From NCBI GenBank assembly GCA_019636095.1, contig JAHBYF010000005.1, positions 236,316 through 300,315 on the forward strand: DNA of 64,000 nt, written 5' to 3'. Of the stretch, positions 17,381-24,580 are shown in pieces. Every line of letters starts with the position of its first letter. The first letter of the stretch is position 1. A model generated the notes under the pieces. It did no database searches. It was not told the origin of the DNA and was given only the letters and a program-made list of their open reading frames with translations. A program made the position numbers and the translations under genes. This DNA comes from Hyphomonadaceae bacterium (lineage in GTDB: Bacteria > Pseudomonadota > Alphaproteobacteria > Caulobacterales > Aquidulcibacteraceae).

Positions 17381-18043
17381 GTGTTGACGCCCCTCATTGT
17401 GATGGTTGTTGGCGTGCTTTTGGCCGCTGGCGCTGCGTTCTGGACGCTGCGTGCGGTGCGTCGTGCAGGCGGCAATGCGGCTACCGGACGCTTCGTCTTG
17501 TTAGTGTGCGCTGGTCTCAGCGTCGTCGCGCTCGGCGTGTACGCGATCAACGGGCGTCCCGAATTGCCAGGCGGTGCATATGCTGAACGCATGGCGGCGT
17601 TGAAGGAGCGACCGCGCGAGACATACACTCTGGACGATTGGCTGGCGGTTCTCGCAGACGACGCACGCGAAAACCCTGCAGATCCGTGGCCACATCTCGC
17701 AACAGGCGAGGTACTTTTGCGCGCCAATCGCCCTCAAGAAGCTGCGCGCGCATTCGATACGGCGCTCCGCCGTGATCCGCATTCTGTCGACGCGCTGATT
17801 GGGCTGGCGCGCGCGATTGCGCAAACAGAGGGAAGCTTCACGCCAGAGGCGCTGGCCTTTCTCGAACAAGCCAGCACGATCACCGACGATCCGGCGCCCT
17901 GGCTCTATCGAGCAATGGCGGCGATGGAATCAGGCCGCGACGCGGAGGCGCGGCAGATGTGGGGCGAGGCCTACGCGCGGATGAGCGCCGAAGATCCGCG
18001 CCGCGAAATGGCGCGCCGATTTTCGACGGGGCAACAACCATGA
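17381..18043 (+). CDS. ccmI: Cytochrome c maturation protein CcmI/CycH
   Basis: A 220-aa apocytochrome chaperone with a GTG start. Two N-terminal membrane segments (about 3-23 and 41-58) flank a short cytoplasmic loop. A periplasmic TPR part follows (PWPHLATGEVLLRANRPQEAARAFDTAL, described by its repeats near 105-200). It is short for CcmI and lacks the long C-terminal domain of many homologues. It starts the operon ccmI-ccmE-ccmF-ccmH, each gene overlapping the next by 4 nt. Confidence 0.8.
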   Translation: MLTPLIVMVVGVLLAAGAAFWTLRAVRRAGGNAATGRFVLLVCAGLSVVALGVYAINGRPELPGGAYAERMAALKERPRETYTLDDWLAVLADDARENPADPWPHLATGEVLLRANRPQEAARAFDTALRRDPHSVDALIGLARAIAQTEGSFTPEALAFLEQASTITDDPAPWLYRAMAAMESGRDAEARQMWGEAYARMSAEDPRREMARRFSTGQQP

Positions 18044-18486
18044 GCAAGATGCGTAAGCGGGATCAGCGCCTGATGATTATCGGGGTCGCTGGCGCCGTGC
18101 TCGTTTTAGCCGCGACCCTTACATTCGCTGGCCTGCGAGATTCAGTGGTTTATTTCGTCTCGCCCAGCGAGCTTGCAGAGAAGGCGCAACCAGGACAGCG
18201 CATTCGACTTGGCGGCCTTGTCGTTGAGGGCACTGTGCAGCGCGCAGGAGACATCGCAACGTTCTCGGTTACCGACGGCGCCACTGCTGTTCAGGTCCGC
18301 TATGAAGGGTTGCTGCCGGACCTCTTTCGAGAGGGCCAAGGCGTCGTCTGTGAAGGAAGCTGGCGCCCCGGCCAGGCATTCGACGCTGATCGCGTGCTGG
18401 CGAAACACGATGAAAACTACATGCCGCGCGAGGTTGCTGAAGCGTTGAAACAGCGCGGCGAGTGGAAGGGCGACAGCAGGCCATGA
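18040..18486 (+). CDS. ccmE: Cytochrome c maturation heme chaperone CcmE
   Basis: A 148-aa membrane-anchored periplasmic heme carrier. The ATG overlaps the ccmI stop. One membrane segment lies near residues 12-32, followed by an OB-fold (RIRLGGLVVEGTVQR, FSVTDGATAVQVRYEG). The heme-binding His is in AKHDENYMP, the HxxxY motif of the family. It receives heme from CcmC and passes it to CcmF. Confidence 0.95.
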   Translation: MSKMRKRDQRLMIIGVAGAVLVLAATLTFAGLRDSVVYFVSPSELAEKAQPGQRIRLGGLVVEGTVQRAGDIATFSVTDGATAVQVRYEGLLPDLFREGQGVVCEGSWRPGQAFDADRVLAKHDENYMPREVAEALKQRGEWKGDSRP

Positions 18487-20411
18487 TCGCAGAGATCGGT
18501 GCGTTCGCTGCGGCGCTGGCGTTGGCGCTCTCGCTCGCGCAAGGCGCGCTCGGTATTATGTTCGCCAACAGCACAGCCCGCGCAGGCGCCGCGGCGGCGC
18601 TGTCGCAAGCGGCGGCGTTTGCCTGCGCGCTCGCGTTTGGCTGTCTGATCACGCTCTTTGTGCAGTCAGATTTCACCGTGGCGGTCGTCGCCGCGAACTC
18701 GCACGTCGATAAGCCGCTAATCTACAAGATCGCCGGCGCTTGGGGAAACCACGAAGGCTCGATGCTTCTGTGGTGCCTGGTGTCGGCGTTATTTGGCGCG
18801 ATCTTCTCCAGTTTGCGCGGGAAGCAATCTCTCGGATTGTGGTCGCGCACGATCGGCGTGCAGGGCTTGGTCACCGCCGGCGCACTGATCTATACGCTGT
18901 TCTTGTCCAACCCGTTCGCACGTCTCGATCCGGCGCCCATGGTCGGCAACGGGCTCAATCCGTTATTGCAGGATCCTGCGCTCGCCGCGCATCCGCCGCT
19001 TCTCTATCTTGGGTATGTCGGCATGAGCGTGCCGTTTTCGTTGGCGCTCGCGGCGTTGATTGAAGGTCGCGCCGATCAAGCGTGGGCGCGCGCCCTACGG
19101 CCGTGGACTCTCATCGCGTGGACGTGCCTCACGCTGGGGATAGGGCTGGGTTCTTATTGGGCCTATTACGAACTTGGTTGGGGCGGTTGGTGGTTCTGGG
19201 ACCCAGTCGAGAACGCGAGTTTCATGCCCTGGCTTGTGGCGGCGGCGCTGGTGCATTCGGCTATTGTCACCGAGCGCCGGGGATCGCTCGCAAGCTGGAC
19301 CATTTTGCTCGCGATCATGGGTTTCGGCTTGGCGCTCTTGGGCACTTTCCTTGTGCGCTCCGGTGTTCTCACCTCGGTGCATGCGTTCGCTGTTGATCCG
19401 CGCCGCGGCATTGCGGTGCTGATCCTCCTTGCTGTTTCACTCGGGACGGGGTTCGGCCTCTACGCCTGGCGCGCACCAAAGCTCGCGCAGCCTTCCGGCT
19501 TTTCTGCCGTGAGCCGCGAGAGCATGTTGGTTTGGAATAATTTTGGTCTTGCTGTTGCGGCGGGCGTCGTGCTGACCGGCACGATCTATCCTTTGCTCGT
19601 AGAAGCGTTCGGCGGTGGGCTGATCTCGGTTGGGCCGCCGTTCTTCAACGCGACGGTCGTGCCTCTGCTGGCAATGTTGTTCCTGCTCTTGCCGCTTGGG
19701 CCGATGCTAACGTGGCGCGTTGGCGACATGCGCGCGGCTTTGGGCAAACTTGCGCCGGCAGCCATCTTGGCGGTGCTGACGTTGATTGCCGCGCTCGTTC
19801 TGAGCAAGTGGCGCGCCATGCCGGCGATCGGGCTGATGCTCGGCGTGTGGTTGATCGCGGGCGGGCTTGTCTACCTTTGGGTGCGCTTGCGCCGTGGCGA
19901 GGGAAAACTCTCAGCCAAGGTCGCCTTGCTGCCACTGGCAGTGTGGTCGATGAGCCTTGCCCACATTGGCGCAGGCGTTTTGACAATTGGCGCCGTTGCC
20001 GAAACCGCGTTCAGGTCAGAGCGCGCCGTGCTGCTGGCGCCAGGCGAAGGCGTCGCGTTCGCGGGCCGCCGGGTGACGCTGCTGGAGGTCGGCGGCATTG
20101 AGGGGCCGAACTACTCGGCGACACGCGCAAACTTTCGCATTGATCAAACGAGCGGCGCCGCGTCGTTGCATGCGGAGCGCCGGTACTTTCCCACATCGCC
20201 GATGCCGACGACGGAGGTCGGCATCCTCAGCGCGCTTGATGGCGACCTATATATCGCGCTCGGCGAACAAATCCGTGGCTCGGAGCAGTGGACCGTCCGT
20301 CTCTATCATAACCCGCTCGTGCATTTTATTTTCGCGGGGATTCTTTTGATGGCGTTTGGCGGCGGCTTGAGCCTCGTTGCCTTAGCGCGCAAGAGGATGG
20401 TCAGCACATGA
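18483..20411 (+). CDS. ccmF: Cytochrome c heme lyase subunit CcmF
   Basis: A 642-aa polytopic inner-membrane protein that attaches heme to apocytochrome c together with CcmH and CcmI. About 14-15 hydrophobic segments are visible. The WWD signature is GWGGWWFWDPVENASFMPWL (around residue 240), and HPPLLYLGYVG lies upstream. The ATG overlaps the ccmE stop. Length is normal. No ccmG/dsbE gene follows; the rhizobial cycHJKL order is the same. Confidence 0.95.
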   Translation: MIAEIGAFAAALALALSLAQGALGIMFANSTARAGAAAALSQAAAFACALAFGCLITLFVQSDFTVAVVAANSHVDKPLIYKIAGAWGNHEGSMLLWCLVSALFGAIFSSLRGKQSLGLWSRTIGVQGLVTAGALIYTLFLSNPFARLDPAPMVGNGLNPLLQDPALAAHPPLLYLGYVGMSVPFSLALAALIEGRADQAWARALRPWTLIAWTCLTLGIGLGSYWAYYELGWGGWWFWDPVENASFMPWLVAAALVHSAIVTERRGSLASWTILLAIMGFGLALLGTFLVRSGVLTSVHAFAVDPRRGIAVLILLAVSLGTGFGLYAWRAPKLAQPSGFSAVSRESMLVWNNFGLAVAAGVVLTGTIYPLLVEAFGGGLISVGPPFFNATVVPLLAMLFLLLPLGPMLTWRVGDMRAALGKLAPAAILAVLTLIAALVLSKWRAMPAIGLMLGVWLIAGGLVYLWVRLRRGEGKLSAKVALLPLAVWSMSLAHIGAGVLTIGAVAETAFRSERAVLLAPGEGVAFAGRRVTLLEVGGIEGPNYSATRANFRIDQTSGAASLHAERRYFPTSPMPTTEVGILSALDGDLYIALGEQIRGSEQWTVRLYHNPLVHFIFAGILLMAFGGGLSLVALARKRMVST

Positions 20412-20803
20412 GCTTGCTCGCACTGATCCTGGCGACCTCAGCGCCCGCTGCGGTCGGTGATCCTCGGCAGGAAGCTCGCGCGCAATCGCTCGAACTCGAA
20501 ATCCGCTGCGTGCAGTGTGAGAATGAACCCATTGCGCAATCAACGGCCGAGATCGCGGCCGACATGCGGGTGCTGGTGCGCGAGCGGATCGCCGCGGGCG
20601 ACAGTGACGAGGAAATTCGCGCCTTCTTTCGCCGCCGCTATGGGGACTATGTGTTGTTCCGTCCCCCTTTCGACGCCCGCACGTGGGCGCTCTGGGCGGC
20701 TCCCTGGCTGCTTGGCGGGGCGGGTCTTGCCGCTATCGTGGCCATTCGCCGGAGACGAAGCGCCGCAGCGGTGGAATACGCCCCTGAGGAGGGCGAAAGG
20801 TAA
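20408..20803 (+). CDS. ccmH: Cytochrome c maturation protein CcmH/CycL
   Basis: A 131-aa membrane thiol reductase for apocytochrome c. A signal peptide is followed by the family's IRCVQCEN active site (near residue 38), SQSTAEIAADMR-like helices, and one C-terminal membrane segment (ALWAAPWLLGGAGLAAIVAI). The start overlaps the ccmF stop by 4 nt. It ends the operon; degP starts 191 bp later. Confidence 0.95.
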   Translation: MSLLALILATSAPAAVGDPRQEARAQSLELEIRCVQCENEPIAQSTAEIAADMRVLVRERIAAGDSDEEIRAFFRRRYGDYVLFRPPFDARTWALWAAPWLLGGAGLAAIVAIRRRRSAAAVEYAPEEGER

Positions 20804-20868
20804 AGGTCGCGCCAACCGTGCCGTTTGTCGCGCAAGTTGCTGAATGTCCTAAAAAAGCCGCCGGGTTC

Positions 20869-20897
20869 TGCCCCAATCGATCCCAACTTTGCCCCAA
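20869..20897 (+). promoter_or_regulatory. Phased direct repeat TGCCCCAA (21-bp spacing)
   Basis: TGCCCCAA occurs at 20869 and again at 20890, exactly 21 bp (two helical turns) apart, about 100 bp before degP. Same-face repeats before an operon that contains its own OmpR-family regulator suggest an operator, but no protein is assigned. Confidence 0.4.
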
Positions 20898-20899
20898 AC

Positions 20900-20918
20900 C
20901 ACTCGTAACCCACGAGTG
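20900..20918 (+). promoter_or_regulatory. Inverted repeat CACTCGT-N5-ACGAGTG
   Basis: A perfect 7-bp inverted repeat with a 5-nt spacer, three bases after the second TGCCCCAA copy. It could be an operator for a dimeric regulator or a hairpin ending ccmIEFH transcription. No T-run follows, so an operator is slightly favoured. Confidence 0.4.
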
Positions 20919-20994
20919 ATGGCGCCTAACTAGGGCTTGAAACGTAGCTGGGCTAAGCCTCCAATTGCAGCGTCTCCCAAAGGTTTAGAAATTC

Positions 20995-22503
20995 ATGACT
21001 GAAGTCGTCTCGATGAAGCACCTCCGCCGTACGCTGATTGCCGGCGGCGCCACTCTGGCGTTGTTCGCTGGGTTCGCCGCCCCGACGCTCTTGTCCGCCA
21101 CCGCCCAAGAGATCAATCCGACGGCGGTCGCCCCTCCGCACGGCGCGCCGGCGAGTTTTGCGGATCTGATCGAGCGCGTTCGTCCGGCTGTCGTTTCCGT
21201 GACTGTGCGGCAGCGTCCCGATGCGGTGCAGGAGCAGCAGCTCGAGGGGCTGCCGCCAGGGTTCGAGGAATTCTTCCGCGGTCGCCCTGGCCGGCCGAAC
21301 GGCCCGGCGCCAACATCGCTCGGTTCGGGCTTCTTCGTCGGCCAAGACGGCACTATCGTTACCAATCACCACGTCATCGAAGGCGCCGAAGAAATCACGA
21401 TCCACACCAGCGATGGCCGCGACCTTCCGGCCGATATCGTCGGCTCCGACGAAGCGACTGACATAGCGGTGCTGCGCGTTCGTGGCGGCGGCCGCTTCCA
21501 ATACGTGACCTTTGATGATGCGAGCCACGTGCGTGTCGGCGATTGGGTCGTTGCAGTCGGCAACCCGTTCGGTCTCGATGGCACGGCGACTGCCGGTATC
21601 GTCTCGGCCATGGGCCGTACCGACGCAGGTTCATCAGCGTATGTCGATTACATGCAGATCGACGCACCGATCAACCGCGGCAACTCGGGTGGCCCAACCT
21701 TCGATCTCGCGGGCAACGTTATCGGCGTGAACAGCGCAATCTTCTCGCCAACGGGCGGCAACGTCGGTATCGGCTTCGCGATCCCCGCCAACACCGCCAA
21801 CGCCATCGTGCAGCAAATTCTCCGCAGCGGCCGCGTTACGCGTGGCTGGATCGGCGTTTCCATCCAACCGCTTGATGCTGACATCGCAAACAGCCTCGGG
21901 CTTGAAGAGGCGCGCGGAGCGTTGGTCGCAAGCGTGACGCCCGACGGCCCGGCCGCTCGCGCCGGCATTCACCAAGGCGATGTCATCCTGGCCTTCAACG
22001 GTCAGCGGATCGAGAACAGCCGCGATCTCACGCAGCGCGTCGGCGCAACGGCGATTGGCGCCAACTCGCGCGTTGAGGTGCTGCGCGATGGCCGCCGTCA
22101 AACCCTGAACTTGCGCCTTGGCGAGCGCCCGTCTGAGCAGACGCTTGCCTCGGCGAACCAGACGCCAAATGCGACACCGCAGCCGGAAGAACGCGGCGGC
22201 GTTGCGCAGAGCTCACTCGGAGTTTCGGTGCGTCCGCTGACCTCTGAAGATCGCACGCGCTTGTCGCTTGCAGCGAATGATACGGGCCTTGTCATCACAT
22301 CGGTCGAGCCGACGAGCGATGCGGCCCAAAAGGGCATCCGTCCAGGCGATGTGATCATGCAGGCGGGTGGGCGCCAAATCCACACCGCGGCGGAGTTGAC
22401 GACAGCCGTCGAAGCAGCGCGTCGCGCCAATCGTCCGCTGTTGCTGCAAGTCGGTAATCGCGCGGGCCGCGGCTTTGTCGCTGTCGATGTGAGTGGGCAA
22501 TGA
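20995..22503 (+). CDS. degP: Periplasmic serine protease, DegP/HtrA (Do) family
   Basis: A 502-aa envelope protease/chaperone. An N-terminal signal peptide begins at MKHLRRTLIAGG (21013 is an alternative start). The trypsin-like triad is visible: His in TNHHVIEGA, Asp in TDIAVLRV, Ser in RGNSGGPTFD. Two PDZ domains follow (about 285-375 and 400-495). It leads an operon with an OmpR-family regulator and a kinase, then glnE, suggesting envelope-stress control. Confidence 0.93.
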   Translation: MTEVVSMKHLRRTLIAGGATLALFAGFAAPTLLSATAQEINPTAVAPPHGAPASFADLIERVRPAVVSVTVRQRPDAVQEQQLEGLPPGFEEFFRGRPGRPNGPAPTSLGSGFFVGQDGTIVTNHHVIEGAEEITIHTSDGRDLPADIVGSDEATDIAVLRVRGGGRFQYVTFDDASHVRVGDWVVAVGNPFGLDGTATAGIVSAMGRTDAGSSAYVDYMQIDAPINRGNSGGPTFDLAGNVIGVNSAIFSPTGGNVGIGFAIPANTANAIVQQILRSGRVTRGWIGVSIQPLDADIANSLGLEEARGALVASVTPDGPAARAGIHQGDVILAFNGQRIENSRDLTQRVGATAIGANSRVEVLRDGRRQTLNLRLGERPSEQTLASANQTPNATPQPEERGGVAQSSLGVSVRPLTSEDRTRLSLAANDTGLVITSVEPTSDAAQKGIRPGDVIMQAGGRQIHTAAELTTAVEAARRANRPLLLQVGNRAGRGFVAVDVSGQ

Positions 22504-22514
22504 GGAGAGACAAT

Positions 22515-23183
22515 ATGAGGGTTCTCCTGGTTGAGGACGATGCTGAGATGGCTGCAAACCTCAAGGCATCGCTCACCGCCGATGCGCACGAGGTTGAAGT
22601 CGCCGGCGACGGTGAACTGGGCCAGTCGATGGCTTCCACAGGCGGCTACGACGTGATCGTGCTCGATCGCATGTTGCCGAAGAAGCTGGGCGTCTCGGTC
22701 GTGCGTGAGCTACGCGACCAGGGCGTCTCGACGCCGGTTCTCATTTTGTCGGCGCTGCACGACGAGGATCATCGGGTCGAAGGTCTGAACGCCGGCGCCA
22801 ATGATTATCTGGGCAAGCCGTTCTCGACACGCGAGCTGCTTGCGCGGGTTCGTGCGCTGTGGAATGGCCGCGACCGCGAACCGCAGACCAAACTCGCCGT
22901 CGGCGATCTCGAAATGGACTTGCTCGCACGCACTGTGAAGCGCGGCGGCAAGAAGCTCGACCTGCAGCCGCGCGAGTTCAGGCTGCTTGAGTATCTCATG
23001 CGCCATTCCGGGCAGACAGTGACGCGCAAGATGCTGCTCGAAAATGTCTGGGATTATCATTTCGATCCTCAGACGAACGTCATCGACGTCCACATTTCCC
23101 GCCTGCGTTCGAAAATCGATCGTGATTTCGCGCAGTCCCTTTTGCACACGGTGAGAGGTTCGGGTTATCGACTGGAGGCATGA
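22515..23183 (+). CDS. OmpR-family response regulator (degP operon)
   Basis: A 222-aa regulator. The ATG at 22515 has a GAGGAG site at ideal spacing, so the in-frame ATG at 22500 is rejected. The receiver has EDD, the Asp in VIVLDRMLPKK and Lys in LGKPFS. The winged helix has LQPREFRLLEYLMRHSGQTV and DPQTNVIDVHISRLRSKI. The overall type is that of CopR/CzcR-like regulators. The kinase start overlaps its stop. Confidence 0.9.
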   Translation: MRVLLVEDDAEMAANLKASLTADAHEVEVAGDGELGQSMASTGGYDVIVLDRMLPKKLGVSVVRELRDQGVSTPVLILSALHDEDHRVEGLNAGANDYLGKPFSTRELLARVRALWNGRDREPQTKLAVGDLEMDLLARTVKRGGKKLDLQPREFRLLEYLMRHSGQTVTRKMLLENVWDYHFDPQTNVIDVHISRLRSKIDRDFAQSLLHTVRGSGYRLEA

Positions 23184-24580
23184 GGCCAAGCCTCTCGCTC
23201 CTTCGGACCACCACGTTCCGGCTTGCGCTTGCGCAGGCCGGGATCGTGCTTGTGTTTGTCGTCGCGCTTCTCGCTTACGTCTACTTCGCGACAGTTGGTC
23301 AATTAAACGCTGATTCCGATCTGCTGGCGGATCAGGAATATGCCGCGCTGGACCGCGCTTACGGCGAGGGCGGCATTCGCCGCCTCAATCAGGAGGTCGT
23401 CGAGCGCGCCGCGCGTCAGGGGCCGCTCCTCTACGTGCTGGCGGAAAGCAATGGCACCGTCATTACTGGCGACTTCCAACAGCTTCCCCAGGTGCCATCG
23501 GGCGCAGCCGAGCGTGTTGATTTCAATTTTGAACGCATCGACGAACAGGGAAACGCCTTCCGTGGCCGCGCGCGCGGCCAGGTCGGCCGACTCCTGAATG
23601 GCCCCATTCTGCTTGTCGCGCGCGATCTCGGCGACAGCGCTCTCATTTCCGGGCGCATCACGAGCGCGCTTTGGACGGTAGCGCTGATTGGTGTCGTGCT
23701 TTCGATCGCGAGTGGACTGATCGGTTCGTGGCTCGCGTCGCGGCGCGTGGAGGCCCTGGCGGCAACCGCCCATGACGTGATGGGTGGCGATCTCACGCGC
23801 CGCGCGCCGGTGCGGGGCGAGAACGACGAATTTGACGCCCTCGCAATCGCCATCAACGCCATGTTGGATAGATTGCAGCATTTGATGCAGGTGTCACGTA
23901 CAGCCGGGGACGCAATCGCGCACGATTTGCGGTCACCGCTCACGCGCTTCCGACAGAAACTCGAAGCCGCGCTCGAAACGCCACCGAACACGGAGGCCGA
24001 TCGCGAGGCGCTTCGTGTTGCACTTGAGGAAGCAGATAGCGTCCTTGATACTTTCGCGGCAGTGCTCAAGCTTGCGCGCGTCGAGGGCAACGTTACGTGG
24101 CGCTTCGAGCGGGTGAGTGCGACCGCTATCTTGCGTGAACTGGTCGATTTCTATGAACCCGCCGCAGAAGACGTCCAGCGTTCGCTCACCGGCCAGGTCG
24201 AGGACGGACTCTTCATCTACGGCGAACCGGGCCTATTCACGCAAGCCGTTTCGAATTTGATCGAGAACGCGCTGAAATACACCTATGAAGGTGGACGCGT
24301 GGAGGTGCGCGCTGTGCGCCGTGTCGATGGCCGCATTGAAATTGCGGTTTCAGACGATGGCCCGGGCATAGCTCCCGAAGATCGCGACCGGGTGCTTGAT
24401 CGCTTTGTTCGCCTTGAGAGCGCGCGGTCAACGCCAGGGGCAGGATTAGGGCTCAGTCTCGTCGCTGCTGTTGCGCGTCTGCACAAGGGCGGATTGCACT
24501 TGCGCGACGGCCTTGGCGGCCAAGGCGAGCGCAAGGGGCTTGGCGCCGTTCTGGTGTTGCCTGCGATGGCGAATTCATGA
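23180..24580 (+). CDS. HAMP-containing sensor histidine kinase (degP operon)
   Basis: A 466-aa kinase. Membrane segments lie near residues 13-35 and 160-182 with a periplasmic sensor of about 125 residues between them. A HAMP domain is followed by HisKA with His in AIAHDLRSPLTRFR, then HATPase boxes NLIENALKYT, SDDGPGIAP and GAGLGLSLV. It is translationally coupled to the regulator (ATGA). The glnE start overlaps its own stop. Confidence 0.9.
   Translation: MRPSLSLLRTTTFRLALAQAGIVLVFVVALLAYVYFATVGQLNADSDLLADQEYAALDRAYGEGGIRRLNQEVVERAARQGPLLYVLAESNGTVITGDFQQLPQVPSGAAERVDFNFERIDEQGNAFRGRARGQVGRLLNGPILLVARDLGDSALISGRITSALWTVALIGVVLSIASGLIGSWLASRRVEALAATAHDVMGGDLTRRAPVRGENDEFDALAIAINAMLDRLQHLMQVSRTAGDAIAHDLRSPLTRFRQKLEAALETPPNTEADREALRVALEEADSVLDTFAAVLKLARVEGNVTWRFERVSATAILRELVDFYEPAAEDVQRSLTGQVEDGLFIYGEPGLFTQAVSNLIENALKYTYEGGRVEVRAVRRVDGRIEIAVSDDGPGIAPEDRDRVLDRFVRLESARSTPGAGLGLSLVAAVARLHKGGLHLRDGLGGQGERKGLGAVLVLPAMANS

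Noticed and set aside
18040..20803. ccmG/dsbE missing between ccmF and ccmH
   Set aside because: The rhizobial cycHJKL operon has the same order without ccmG, so this is a normal alphaproteobacterial layout.
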